The position numbers and the translations under genes were made by a program. A model generated the notes under the pieces. It did not search any database, was not told the origin of the DNA, and saw only the letters and a list, made by a program, of their open reading frames with translations. From Anodontia alba (lineage: Eukaryota; Mollusca; Bivalvia; Lucinida; Lucinidae): DNA of 64,000 nucleotides. The stretch is taken from contig OZ024830.1 in NCBI GenBank assembly GCA_964016985.1, forward strand, positions 15,714,419-15,778,418. Reading direction: 5' to 3'. Positions 9,534-23,861 of this stretch are shown in pieces (the first letter of the stretch is position 1; the number at the start of each line of letters is the position of its first letter).

Positions 9534-12235
9534 TTTAATTCTAAACAAACTTTTTTTTTTTTTTCATTTTAGGTATAAGATGAAGTTCTATGAACATTAG
9601 GAAGAGTCATCAGATTCCGGATTCTAGTGAAGTTAAGTATTGTATTTTTGTATTTTGTATTGTTATGTTGGTTTGATTTGGATTGGTTTCATCAGGTTTG
9701 TCTTTGGTTCAGTTTCTTCCGGGTTTGTTTGTTTTTTTTTTTCTCTATTTGGATTGTAGTGTTTATTGTATTGTATGTTGAAGTGTAATGTGTTTATATT
9801 GTATCATATAGTTGGTTACGTTTCATTTGGTTTGGGGTTAGTGGTGTCTTTCGGGTTCATTTGTCTTTTCTCTATTTGGATTATAGTGTTTGTTATATTG
9901 TATTGTATATTGTAGTGTAATGTATTGTATTGTATTATGCTTGTTTCCGTTGATTTTGTTTTAGTTTCTGTTTGATTTGGTTGCATTCGGTTTCATTTGG
10001 GTTTTCTCTGTTTGGATAATGGTGTTTATTGTATTGTTTTGCAAATTGTATTGTAATGTTTTGTATTGATTTATATATTTGGTTTTGTTTTGTTTGGATT
10101 GGTTATGTTTCTGATTGATTTAGTTTCGTTGGTTTGGTTTGGATTCCTCTATTTGAATTGTAGTGTTTATTGTAATGTATTTCTATTTGGATTGTTATGT
10201 AATGTAATGTAATGTAATGTAATGTAATGTATAATATTGTATTTTGGTATGCTGTGGCGTGGTATGTTGTGCTGTGGTGTGATACGTTGCGGTGCGGTGC
10301 GGTGCGGTGCGGTGCGGTGCGGTGAGTTGAGGTGAGGTGAGGTGAGGTGCGATTCGGTGCGATTCAGTGCGATTCAGTGAGGTGCGATGCGGTGCGATGC
10401 GGAGTGGGGTGGTGTGGTATGATATAATATGGAATGGTATGGTACGATAGGTTACTTATGTTATGTTCTTTTTATATTTACAGGTGGTTCAATGGTAGAC
10501 TGAAACTCATTGAAGGACTAAAACCGATTACTGGTTGTAAGTATCTTTATTTCATAACTGTGTCGAGGAATTAATTTATATGTTTGTTACACGGACATTT
10601 TTAATGTAATACCCCATGATTCAAGAAGGGCAATTGTCAGTTTCTGGCGAAAGAATTGCACAATACTGGTTAACCGCTTAGAGGGCTAAGCCTGCCCAGT
10701 AAACGTGTGGTTAGGTAAACTGACAGCACTCGACATGACCTCACTGGGTTGACTGGGCCGTAAAACCTTAACACAAACAAACAACAAAAAATGTGATACC
10801 CTGTTTACGCCCCCTGGCCCAAGATTGGCCGATATTCTGTTTCAAATTAAAAAGCGTCCGGGTGACCGCTCACGACTTCGGATCGCGAGGTTCCGAGCTC
10901 TAATCCTGCTGGGGGCGGAATTTTGCTTATGATTGTACAGAGCCTTTCATTATCACCCTTCCATCGTCTCAATATGAATTAATGTTGAAAAAAAAATGCC
11001 AAACCATCATCATCATCATTATTTCAACACGAAAACACGCTTATACAATTTTGACCCCCTTAAACCCCACTTTTATATAGTAAAACTGGGGTTTTGCAGG
11101 GGTATACATCATTTTCACCTCTTTTGCTAAAACATACATTATGGTACTCATTAGAACCGCCTCGACAAGACGGTTCTAATGAGTACCCACACTCCCATGT
11201 TTTGAGGAGACATTAAGAAAACATGCCTTTTCAAATGAGTGACTGAGCAGACTACTTCACTGTGATTCTTTTGATAGATCAACATGTAGGTGTTTTAAAA
11301 ATTGAGTTTCTTTTGTTTCCTTTTGATTTCAGGAAAACGGGTGAACCTACATGGGCTGTAACTGGTATGAACTGACAGGTGTTTACTTTGACAGACGACA
11401 GCAGGAAAAGGAGCTAGTCATGGCCATGTGTAAAGTGGATAAATTTGAAGGTAAGAAATGATGACATAAGCAGAAGAAAGTATGCATCGATTGCAAAGTT
11501 GTTTCCCAAGAGGTCTTTGTATGGAAGGTAATGGAAAAATAATTGTGGTCCGAGGCCAGGTCATTCTAATTGGAATCCTCTGCTTTTATCTTAGGTCATC
11601 AGTGGAATTTAACAAAACTTTACATTTCTCCATAATATTATACATTTCATTGCACAGAAAATGTTTCTTTTAAATATTTTGGAATCTGTATTGGCATATG
11701 ACCTTGTTAAAATTAGATTTAAGGAAAAGGAAGTGATACTTAATGGAAACACTAATGATAAAAGCAGAGGAATCCAATTAACTGGACCTGGTTATTTACA
11801 GAAAGTAATCAAGGGAGTTAACTGACTGCTTTCTCCTGTTGAAAGAGCTTCACTTACACTTTATCAGATACTGCTTAACTTCAGCACATTTATGCCGAGT
11901 GTATTCTTCTACCATACCTCTTTGTACCGATCCATTTCCAGTAAAAGGGGTGTCTGATTAGATTTAATTATTTCTTTGTTGCACAGAAATTCATGTACTT
12001 AATGAAAACTGTGTTGATCCTGATCAGACGCCGCGTTTTCCGGCGTCTGATCTGGGTCTACACTGTTTGCCAATGTCCCATTTATAGGACGATAGGCACA
12101 AATGGGTTAAAGTACCAAATACATTTTGTAGCAGATTATTTTTCATAGCAACTACATCATGACATTTCATACAAATCGTCTGCTTCACATGAAATGTAGA
12201 CTTATTTTCTCTTAATAATAATAATAATAATAATA

Positions 12236-12271
<36 letters not shown>

Positions 12272-14304
12272 AACTACTTTACAGTGTCTTCTGCTGCAAT
12301 TAAGGGTTATGTCTTGAGTATACTGGTTATAATTTATAGACAGGTATCAATAAAGTGATTTTATACCTGTTTTTTTCTCTTATGAGGATTTTTAAGAAAT
12401 TTTATAATGGAATACGTATCATCATTTGGACTCAACAATTATTAAACATAAAGAAATGAGAAAGAATCCACATATTTAACAGTACAGGATGTGATCTTCT
12501 GCCCTACTACAGGAAGTGGAATGTCATGCAGTCTGTTCAGGGCTATCATGCCACCTTAAATCTAATAAACGGATACTGTAGAATACCGTATATGCCCTAA
12601 GTATTGGACAGAAAGGCCTGGGCTATCAGTATAGACCCAGATCAGACGACACCATATATCTAATAAATGGATACTATAGAATACCTGTTATACTCAAAAC
12701 ATTGGACAGACAGTCCTGAGGTAACAGTGTAGACTCAAATCAGATGCCATATTGCATCTAATAAATGAATACTGTAGAATACCGTATATACCCTTAGTAT
12801 TGGATAGACAGTCCTGAGCGAACGCTTTAGACCCAGATCAGACGCCACCTTATATCTAATAAAGGATACTTTAGAATGCCATATATATCCTAAGTATTGA
12901 ACAGACAGTCCTGAGCTAACACTGTAGACCCAGATCAGACGCCACCTTACGTTTAATAAATGGATACTTTGGAATACCGAATATACCCTAAGTATTAGAC
13001 AGAAAGGCATGGGCTACCAGCTAACAGTGTAGACCCAGATCAGGCGACATCATAATCTAATGAGTGGATACTGTAGAATATATGTTATATGCAAAGCATT
13101 GGACAGATAGTCCTGAGCTAACAGTGCAGACCCAAATCAGATGCCATGTTACATCTAATAAATGAATACTGCAGAATAACTTAAATACCCTGAGTATTTG
13201 ACAGACTGTCCTGAGCTAGCACTGTAGACCCAGATCAGATGCCAACTTACATCTAATAAATGGCTACTTCAAAACAGACAGTCCTGAGATAACAGTGTAG
13301 ACCCAGATTTGATGCCATGTTACATCTAATAAATGGATACTACAGAATACCTTAAATATCCTAGGTATTTGCAACAGTCCTGAGCTAGCACCGTAGACCC
13401 AGATCAGACGCCACCTTACATCTAATAAATGTCTAAGAAAGACAGTCCTTAGCTAACAGTGTAGACCCAGATCATATGCCATGTTATATCTAATAATGGA
13501 CACACTACAAAATACATTAAATCTCCTAAGTATTTGACAGACAGCTTTGAGCTAGCACTGTAGACCCAGATCAGATGTCACCTAACATTTAATAAATGTC
13601 TAAGACAGACAGTCCTGAACTAACAGTGTAGACCCAGATCAGATGCCATGTTATATCTAATAAATGGACACTACAGAATACCTTAAATACCCTAAGTATT
13701 TGACAGATAGTCCTCAGCTAGCACTGTAGACACAGATCAGACACCTTGCATCTAATAAATGGCTTCTTTCAGACAGACAGTCCTGCGCTAACGCTGTAGA
13801 CCCAGATCAGACACCACCTTACATCTAATAAATGGCTACTTTAAGACAGACAGTCCTGCTAACAGTGTAGACCCAGATCAGATGCCATGTTACATCTAAT
13901 AAATGGATACTACAAAATACCTTAAATATCCTAAGTGTTTGACAGACAGTCCTGAGTTAGCACTGAGGACCCAGACCAGACACCTTGCATCTAATAAATG
14001 GCTTCTTTAAGACAGTCCTGCGCTAACAGTGTAGACCCAGATCAGATGCCACGTTACAGCTAATACATGGATACTACAAAATACTTTAAATATCCTAAGT
14101 ATTTGACAGACAGTCCTGAGCTAGCACTTAAGACCCAGATCAGACACCACCTTACATCTAATAAATGGAAACTGTAGAATACCATATATATCCTGAGCTT
14201 AGGTCTGTTAGGTACAACAAGAAAATGTGACAACTCCAAGATCATACTTTCGCATTATGTACATAATGTAAACATTTTTATTTATATTCAGCTATGAATT
14301 TTCA
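9534..14304 (+). repeat. Macrosatellite unit 3
   Basis: This 4771-bp unit shares private substitutions with unit 4 in its 3' half. Examples are TATATGCCCTAAG (other units TATATACCCTAAG), GAGCGAACGC (others GAGCTAACGC), CAGACTGTCCTGAG (others CAGACAGTCC) and GCACTTAAGACCC (others mostly GCACTTTAGACCC). This marks it as the closest relative of unit 4 in that region. Its T/G block has an expanded T run near 9731. Confidence 0.95.
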
Positions 14305-17018
14305 TTTAATTCTAAACAAACTTTTTTTTTTTTTTCATTTTAGGTATAAGATGAAGTTCTATGAACATTAGGAAGAGTCATCAGATTCCGGATTCTAGTG
14401 AAGTTAAGTATTGTATTTTTGTATTTTGTATTGTTATGTTGGTTTGATTTGGATTGGTTTCATCAGGTTTGTCTTTGGTTCAGTTTCTTCCGGGTTTGTT
14501 TGTTTTTTTCTCTATTTGGATTGTAGTGTTTATTGTATTGTATGTTGAAGTGTAATGTGTTTATATTGTATCATATAGTTGGTTACGTTTCATTTGGTTT
14601 GGGGTTAGTGGTGTCTTTCGGGTTCATTTGTCTTTTCTCTATTTGGATTATAGTGTTTGTTATATTGTATTGTATATTGTAGTGTAATGTATTGTATTGT
14701 ATTATGCTTGTTTCCGTTGATTTTGTTTTAGTTTCTGTTTGATTTGGTTGCATTCGGTTTCATTTGGGGTTTTTTCTGTTTGGATAATGGTGTTTATTGT
14801 ATTGTTTTGCAAATTGTATTGTAATGTTTTGTATTGATTTATATATTTGGTTTTGTTTTGTTTGGATTGGTTATGTTTCTGATTGATTTAGTTTCGTTGG
14901 TTTGGTTTGGATTCCTCTATTTGAATTGTAGTGTTTATTGTAATGTATTTCTATTTGGATTGTTATGTAATGTAATGTAATGTAATGTAATGTTATGTAA
15001 TGTAATGTAATGTAATGTAATGTATAATATTGTATTTTGGTATGCTGTGGCGTGGTATGTTGTGCTGTGGTGTGATACGTTGCGGTGCGGTGCGGTGCGG
15101 TGCGGTGAGGTGAGGTGAGGTGAGGTGAGGTGCGATTCGGTGCGATTCAGTGCGATTCAGTGAGGTGCGATGCGGTGCGATGCGGAGTGGGGTGGTGTGG
15201 TATGATATAATATGGAATGGTATGGTACGATAGGTTACTTATGTTATGTTCTTTTTATATTTACAGGTGGTTCAATGGTAGACTGAAACTCATTGAAGGA
15301 CTAAAACCGATTACTGGTTGTAAGTATCTTTATTTCATAACTGTGTCGAGGAATTAATTTATATGTTTGTTACACGGACATTTTTAATGTAATACCCCAT
15401 GATTCAAGAAGGGCAATTGTCAGTTTCTGGCGAAAGAATTGCACAATACTGGTTAACCGCTTAGAGGGCTAAGCCTGCCCAGTAAACGTGTGGTTAGGTA
15501 AACTGACAGCACTCGACATGACCTCACTGGGTTGACTGGGCCGTAAAACCTTAACACAAACAAACAACAAAAAATGTGATACCCTGTTTACGCCCCCTGG
15601 CCCAAGATTGGCCGATATTCTGTTTCAAATTAAAAAGCGTCCGGGTGACCGCTCACGACTTCGGATCGCGAGGTTCCGAGCTCTAATCCTGCTGGGGGCG
15701 GAATTTTGCTTATGATTGTACAGAGCCTTTCATTATCACCCTTCCATCGTCTCAATATGAATTAATGTTGAAAAAAAAATGCCAAACCATCATCATCATC
15801 ATTATTTCAACACGAAAACACGCTTATACAATTTTGACCCCCTTAAACCCCACTTTTATATAGTAAAACTGGGGTTTTGCAGGGGTATACATCATTTTCA
15901 CCTCTTTTGCTAAAACATACATTATGGTACTCATTAGAACCGCCTCGACAAGACGGTTCTAATGAGTACCCACACTCCCATGTTTTGAGGAGACATTAAG
16001 AAAACATGCCTTTTCAAATGAGTGACTGAGCAGACTACTTCACTGTGATTCTTTTGATAGATCAACATGTAGGTGTTTTAAAAATTGAGTTTCTTTTGTT
16101 TCCTTTTGATTTCAGGAAAACGGGTGAACCTACATGGGCTGTAACTGGTATGAACTGACAGGTGTTTACTTTGACAGACGACAGCAGGAAAAGGAGCTAG
16201 TCATGGCCATGTGTAAAGTGGATAAATTTGAAGGTAAGAAATGATGACATAAGCAGAAGAAAGTATGCATCGATTGCAAAGTTGTTTCCCAAGAGGTCTT
16301 TGTATGGAAGGTAATGGAAAAATAATTGTGGTCCGAGGCCAGGTCATTCTAATTGGAATCCTCTGCTTTTATCTTAGGTCATCAGTGGAATTTAACAAAA
16401 CTTTACATTTCTCCATAATATTATACATTTCATTGCACAGAAAATGTTTCTTTTAAATATTTTGGAATCTGTATTGGCATATGACCTTGTTAAAATTAGA
16501 TTTAAGGAAAAGGAAGTGATACTTAATGGAAACACTAATGATAAAAGCAGAGGAATCCAATTAACTGGACCTGGTTATTTACAGAAAGTAATCAAGGGAG
16601 TTAACTGACTGCTTTCTCCTGTTGAAAGAGCTTCACTTACACTTTATCAGATACTGCTTAACTTCAGCACATTTATGCCGAGTGTATTCTTCTACCATAC
16701 CTCTTTGTACCGATCCATTTCCAGTAAAAGGGGTGTCTGATTAGATTTAATTATTTCTTTGTTGCACAGAAATTCATGTACTTAATGAAAACTGTGTTGA
16801 TCCTGATCAGACGCCGCGTTTTCCGGCGTCTGATCTGGGTCTACACTGTTTGCCAATGTCCCATTTATAGGACGATAGGCACAAATGGGTTAAAGTACCA
16901 AATACATTTTGTAGCAGATTATTTTTCATAGCAACTACATCATGACATTTCATACAAATCGTCTGCTTCACATGAAATGTAGACTTATTTTCTCTTAATA
17001 ATAATAATAATAATAATA

Positions 17019-17060
<42 letters not shown>

Positions 17061-19093
17061 AACTACTTTACAGTGTCTTCTGCTGCAATTAAGGGTTATG
17101 TCTTGAGTATACTGGTTATAATTTATAGACAGGTATCAATAAAGTGATTTTATACCTGTTTTTTTCTCTTATGAGGATTTTTAAGAAATTTTATAATGGA
17201 ATACGTATCATCATTTGGACTCAACAATTATTAAACATAAAGAAATGAGAAAGAATCCACATATTTAACAGTACAGGATGTGATCTTCTGCCCTACTACA
17301 GGAAGTGGAATGTCATGCAGTCTGTTCAGGGCTATCATGCCACCTTAAATCTAATAAACGGATACTGTAGAATACCGTATATGCCCTAAGTATTGGACAG
17401 AAAGGCCTGGGCTATCAGTATAGACCCAGATCAGACGACACCATATATCTAATAAATGGATACTATAGAATACCTGTTATACTCAAAACATTGGACAGAC
17501 AGTCCTGAGGTAACAGTGTAGACTCAAATCAGATGCCATATTGCATCTAATAAATGAATACTGTAGAATACCGTATATACCCTTAGTATTGGATAGACAG
17601 TCCTGAGCGAACGCTTTAGACCTAGATCAGACGCCACCTTATATCTAATAAAGGATACTTTAGAATGCCATATATATCCTAAGTATTGAACAGACAGTCC
17701 TGAGCTAACACTGTAGACCCAGATCAGACGCCACCTTACGTTTAATAAATGGATACTTCGGAATACCGAATATACCCTAAGTATTAGACAGAAAGGCATG
17801 GGCTACCAGCTAACAGTGTAGACCCAGATCAGGCGACATCATAATCTAATGAGTGGATACTGTAGAATATATGTTATATGCAAAGCATTGGACAGATAGT
17901 CCTGAGCTAACAGTGCAGACCCAAATCAGATGCCATGTTACATCTAATAAATGAATACTGCAGAATAACTTAAATACCCTGAGTATTTGACAGACTGTCC
18001 TGAGCTAGCACTGTAGACCCAGATCAGATGCCAACTTACATCTAATAAATGGCTACTTCAAAACAGACAGTTCTGAGATAACAGTGTAGACCCAGATTTG
18101 ATGCCATGTTACATCTAATAAATGGATACTACAGAATACCTTAAATATCCTAGGTATTTGCAACAGTCCTGAGCTAGCACCGTAGACCCAGATCAGACGC
18201 CACCTTACATCTAATAAATGTCTAAGAAAGACAGTCCTTAGCTAACAGTGTAGACCCAGATCATATGCCATGTTATATCTAATAATGGACACACTACAAA
18301 ATACATTAAATCTCCTAAGTATTTGACAGACAGCTTTGAGCTAGCACTGTAGACCCAGATCAGATGTCACCTAACATTTAATAAATGTCTAAGACAGACA
18401 GTCCTGAACTAACAGTGTAGACCCAGATCAGATGCCATGTTATATCTAATAAATGGACACTACAGAATACCTTAAATACCCTAAGTATTTGACAGATAGT
18501 CCTCAGCTAGCACTGTAGACACAGATCAGACACCTTGCATCTAATAAATGGCTTCTTTCAGACAGACAGTCCTGCGCTAACGCTGTAGACCCAGATCAGA
18601 CACCACCTTACATCTAATAAATGGCTACTTTAAGACAGACAGTCCTGCTAACAGTGTAGACCCAGATCAGATGCCATGTTACATCTAATAAATGGATACT
18701 ACAAAATACCTTAAATATCCTAAGTGTTTGACAGACAGTCCTGAGTTAGCACTGAGGACCCAGACCAGACACCTTGCATCTAATAAATGGCTTCTTTAAG
18801 ACAGTCCTGCGCTAACAGTGTAGACCCAGATCAGATGCCACGTTACAGCTAATACATGGATACTACAAAATACTTTAAATATCCTAAGTATTTGACAGAC
18901 AGTCCTGAGCTAGCACTTAAGACCCAGATCAGACACCACCTTACATCTAATAAATGGAAACTGTAGAATACCATATATATCCTGAGCTTAGGTCTGTTAG
19001 GTACAACAAGAAAATGTGACAACTCCAAGATCATACTTTCGCATTATGTACATAATGTAAACATTTTTATTTATATTCAGCTATGAATTTTCA
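14305..19093 (+). repeat. Macrosatellite unit 4
   Basis: This is the longest of the conserved units (4789 bp) because the GTAAT pentamer tract near 14966-15022 is expanded and interrupted by one GTTAT. Its 3' half matches unit 3. Its 5' T/G block has CATTTGGGGTTTTTTCTG, shared only with unit 5, where other units read CATTTGGGTTTTCTCTG. It is therefore a mosaic. Confidence 0.95.
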
Positions 19094-22000
19094 TTTAATT
19101 CTAAACAAACTTTTTTTTTTTTTTTCATTTTAGGTATAAGATGAAGTTCTATGAACATTAGGAAGAGTCATCAGATTCCGGATTCTAGTGAAGTTAAGTA
19201 TTGTATTTTGTATTTTGTATTGTTATGTTGGTTTGATTTGGATTGGTTTCATCAGGTTTGTCTTTGGTTCAGTTTCTTCCGGGTTTGTTTGTTTTTTTCT
19301 CTATTTGGATTGTAGTGTTTATTGTATTGTATGTTGAAGTGTAATGTGTTTATATTGTATCATATAGTTGGTTACGTTTCATTTGGTTTGGGGTTAGTGG
19401 TGTCTTTCGGGTTCATTTGTCTTTTCTCTATTTGGATTATAGTGTTTGTTATATTGTATTGTATATTGTAGTGTAATGTATTGTATTGTATTATGCTTGT
19501 TTCCGTTGATTTTGTTTTAGTTTCTGTTTGATTTGGTTGCATTCGGTTTCATTTGGGGTTTTTTCTGTTTGGATAATGGTGTTTATTGTATTGTTTTGCA
19601 AATTGTATTGTAATGTTTTGTATTGATTTATATATTTGGTTTTGTTTTGTTTGGATTGGTTATGTTTCTGATTGATTTAGTTTCGTTGGTTTGGTTTGGA
19701 TTCCTCTATTTGAATTGTAGTGTTTATTGTAATGTATTTCTATTTGGATTGTTATGTAATGTAATGTAATGTAATGTAATGTAATATAATGTAATGTATA
19801 ATATTGTATTTTGGTATGCTGTGGCGTGGTATGTTGTGCTGTGGTGTGATACGTTGCGGTGCGGTGCGGTGCGGTGCGGTGCGGTGAGGTGAGGTGAGGT
19901 GAGGTGAGGTGCGATTCGGTGCGATTCAGTGCGATTCATTGAGGTGCGATGCGGTGCGATGCGGAGTGGGGTGGTGTGGTATGATATAATATGGAATGGT
20001 ATGGTACGATAGGTTACTTATGTTATGTTCTTTTTATATTTACAGGTGGTTCAATGGTAGACTGAAACTCATTGAAGGACTAAAACCGATTACTGGTTGT
20101 AAGTATCTTTATTTCATAACTGTGTCGAGGAATTAATTTATATGTTTGTTACACGGACATTTTTAATGTAATACCCCATGATTCAAGAAGGGCAATTGTC
20201 AGTTTCTGGCGAAAGAATTGCACAATACTGGTTAACCGCTTAGAGGGCTAAGCCTGCCCAGTAAACGTGTGGTTAGGTAAACTGACAGCACTCGACATGA
20301 CCTCACTGGGTTGACTGGGCCGTAAAACCTTAACACAAACAAACAACAAAAAATGTGATACCCTGTTTACGCCCCCTGGCCCAAGATTGGCCGATATTCT
20401 GTTTCAAATTAAAAAGCGTCCGGGTGACCGCTCACGACTTCGGATCGCGAGGTTCCGAGCTCTAATCCTGCTGGGGGCGGAATTTTGCTTATGATTGTAC
20501 AGAGCCTTTCATTATCACCCTTCCATCGTCTCAATATGAATTAATGTTGAAAAAAAAATGCCAAACCATCATCATCATCATTATTTCAACTCGAAAACAC
20601 GCTTATACAATTTTGACCCCCTTAAACCCCACTTTTATATAGTAAAACTGGGGTTTTGCAGGGGTATACATCATTTTCACCTCTTTTGCTAAAACATACA
20701 TTATGGTACTCATTAGAACCGCCTCGACAAGACGGTTCTAATGAGTACCCACACTCCCATGTTTTGAGGAGACATTAAGAAAACATGCCTTTTCAAATGA
20801 GTGACTGAGCAGACTACTTCACTGTGATTCTTTTGATAGATCAACATGTAGGTGTTTTAAAAATTGAGTTTCTTTTGTTTCCTTTTGATTTCAGGAAAAC
20901 GGGTGAACCTACATGGGCTGTAACTGGTATGAACTGACAGGTGTTTACTTTGACAGACGACAGCAGGAAAAGGAGCTAGTCATGGTCATGTGTAAAGTGG
21001 ATAAATTTGAAGGTAAGAAATGATGACATAAGCAGAAGAAAGTATGCATCGATTGCAAAGTTGTTTCCCAAGAGGTCTTTGTATGGAAGGTAATGGAAAA
21101 ATAATTGTGGTCCGAGGCCAGGTCATTCTAATTGGAATCCTCTGCTTTTATCTTAGGTCATCAGTGGAATTTAACAAAACTTTACATTTCTCCATAATAT
21201 TATACATTTCATTGCACAGAAAATGTTTCTTTTAAATATTTTGGAATCTGTATTGGCATATGACCTTGTTAAAATTAGATTTAAGGAAAAGGAAGTGATA
21301 CTTAATGGAAACACTAATGATAAAAGCAGAGGAATCCAATTAACTGGACCTGGTTATTTACAGAAAGTAATCAAGGGAGTTAACTGACTGCTTTCTCCTG
21401 TTGAAAGAGCTTCACTTACACTTTATCAGATACTGCTTAACTTCAGCACATTTATGCCGAGTGTATTCTTCTACCATACCTCTTTGTACCGATCCATTTC
21501 CAGTAAAAGGGGTGTCTGATTAGATTTAATTATTTCTTTGTTGCACAGAAATTCATGTACTTAATGAAAACTGTGTTGATCCTGATCAGACGCCGCGTTT
21601 TCCGGAGTCTGATCTGGGTCTACACTGTTTGCCAATGTCCCATTTATAGGACGATAGGCACAAATGGGTTAAAGTACCAAATACATTTTGTAGCAGATTA
21701 TTTTTCATAGCAACTACATCATGACATTTCATACAAATCGTCTGCTTCACATGAAATGTAGACTTATTTTCTCTTAATAATAATAATAATAATAATAATA
21801 ATTATTATTATTATTATTATTATTATAAACTACTTTACAGTGTCTTCTGCTGCAATTAAGGGTTATGTCTTGAGTATACTGGTTCACTTACAGTTTATAG
21901 ACAGGTATCAATAAAGTGATTTTATACCTGTTTTTTTCTCTTATGAGGATTTTTAAGAAATTTTATAATGGAATACGTATCATCATTTGGACTCAACAAT

Positions 22001-23861
22001 TATTAAACATAAAGAAATGAGAAAGAATCCACATATTTAACAGTACAGGATGTGATCTTCTGCCCTACTACAGGAAGTGGAATGTCATGCAGTCTGTTCA
22101 GGGCTATCATGCCACCTTAAATCTAATAAACGGATACTGTAGAATACCGTATATACCCTAAGTATTGGACAGAAAGGCCTGGGCTATCAGTATAGACCCA
22201 GATCAGACGACACCATATATCTAATAAATGGATACTATAGAATACCTGTTATACTCAAAACATTGGACAGACAGTCCTGAGGTAACAGTGTAGACTCAAA
22301 TCAGATGCCATATTGCATCTAATAAATGAATACTGTAGAATACCGTATATACACTTAGTATTGGATAGACAGTCCTGAGCTAACGCTTTAGACCCAGATC
22401 AGACGCCACCTTATATCTAATAAAGGATACTTTAGAATGCCATATATATCCTAAGTATTGAACAGACAGTCCTGAGCTAACACTGTAGACCCAGATCAGA
22501 CGCCACCTTACGTTTAATAAATGGATACTTTGGAATACCGAATATACCCTAAGTATTAGACAGAAAAGCATGGGCTACCAGCTAACAGTGTAGACCCAGA
22601 TCAGGCGACATCATAATCTAATGAGTGGATACTGTAGAATATATGTTATATGCAAAGCATTGGACAGATAGTCCTGAGCTAACAGTGCAGACCCAAATCA
22701 GATGCCATGTTACATCTAATAAATGAATACTGCAGAATAACTTAAATACCCTGAGTATTTGACAGACAGTCCTGAGCTAGCACTGTAGACCCAGATCAGA
22801 TGCCAACTTACATCTAATAAATGGCTACTTCAAAACAGACAGTTCTGAGATAACAGTGTAGACCCAGATTTGATGCCAAGTTGCATCTAATAAATGGATA
22901 CTACAGAATACCTTAAATATCCTAGGTATTTGCAACAGTCCTGAGCTAGCACCGTAGACCCAGATCAGACGCCACCTTACATCTAATAAATGTCTAAGAA
23001 AGACAGTCCTTAGCTAACAGTGTAGACCCAGATCATATGCCATGTTATATCTAATAATGGACACACTACAAAATACATTAAATCTCCTAAGTATTTGACA
23101 GACAGCTTTGAGCTAGCACTGTAGACCCAGATCAGATGTCACCTAACATTTAATAAATGTCTAAGACAGACAGTCCTGAACTAACAGTGTAGACCCAGAT
23201 CAGATGCCATGTTATATCTAATAAATGGACACTACAGAATACCTTAAATACCCTAAGTATTTGACAGACAGTCCTCAGCTAGCACTGTAGACACAGATCA
23301 GACACCTTGCATCTAATAAATGGCTTCTTTCAGACAGACAGTCCTGCGCTAACGCTGTAGACCCAGATCAGACACCACCTTACATCTAATAAATGGCTAC
23401 TTTAAGACAGTCCTGCTAACAGTGTAGACCCAGATCAGATGCCATGTTACATCTAATAAATGGATACTACAAAATACCTTAAATATCCTAAGTGTTTGAC
23501 AGACAGTCCTGAGTTAGCACTGAGGACCCAGACCAGACACCTTGCATCTAATAAATGGCTTCTTTAAGACAGTCCTGCGCTAACAGTGTAGACCCAGATC
23601 AGATGCCACGTTACAGCTAATACATGGATACTACAAAATACTTTAAATATCCTAAGTATTTGACAGACAGTCCTGAGCTAGCACTTTAGACCCAGATCAG
23701 ACACCACCTTACATCTAATAAATGGAAACTGTAGAATACCATATATATCCTGAGCTTAGGTCTGTTAGGTACAACAAGAAAATGTGACAACTCCAAGATC
23801 ATACTTTCGCATTATGTACATAATGTAAACATTTTTATTTATATTCAGCTATGAATTTTCA
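19094..23861 (+). repeat. Macrosatellite unit 5
   Basis: This 4768-bp unit shares the T/G-block variant with unit 4 but has the common alleles in the 3' half. Near 21882 it has GGTTCACTTACAGTTTATAG where other units read GGTTATAATTTATAG, a small local replacement. The hairpin near 21585 has one arm mismatch (CCGGAGTCTGATC). Confidence 0.95.

Noticed and set aside
12735..13010. 63- and 91-codon minus-strand frames over the nested subrepeats
   Set aside because: They are by-products of the tandem subrepeats and change length with single substitutions (GAGCGAACGC in units 3 and 4).
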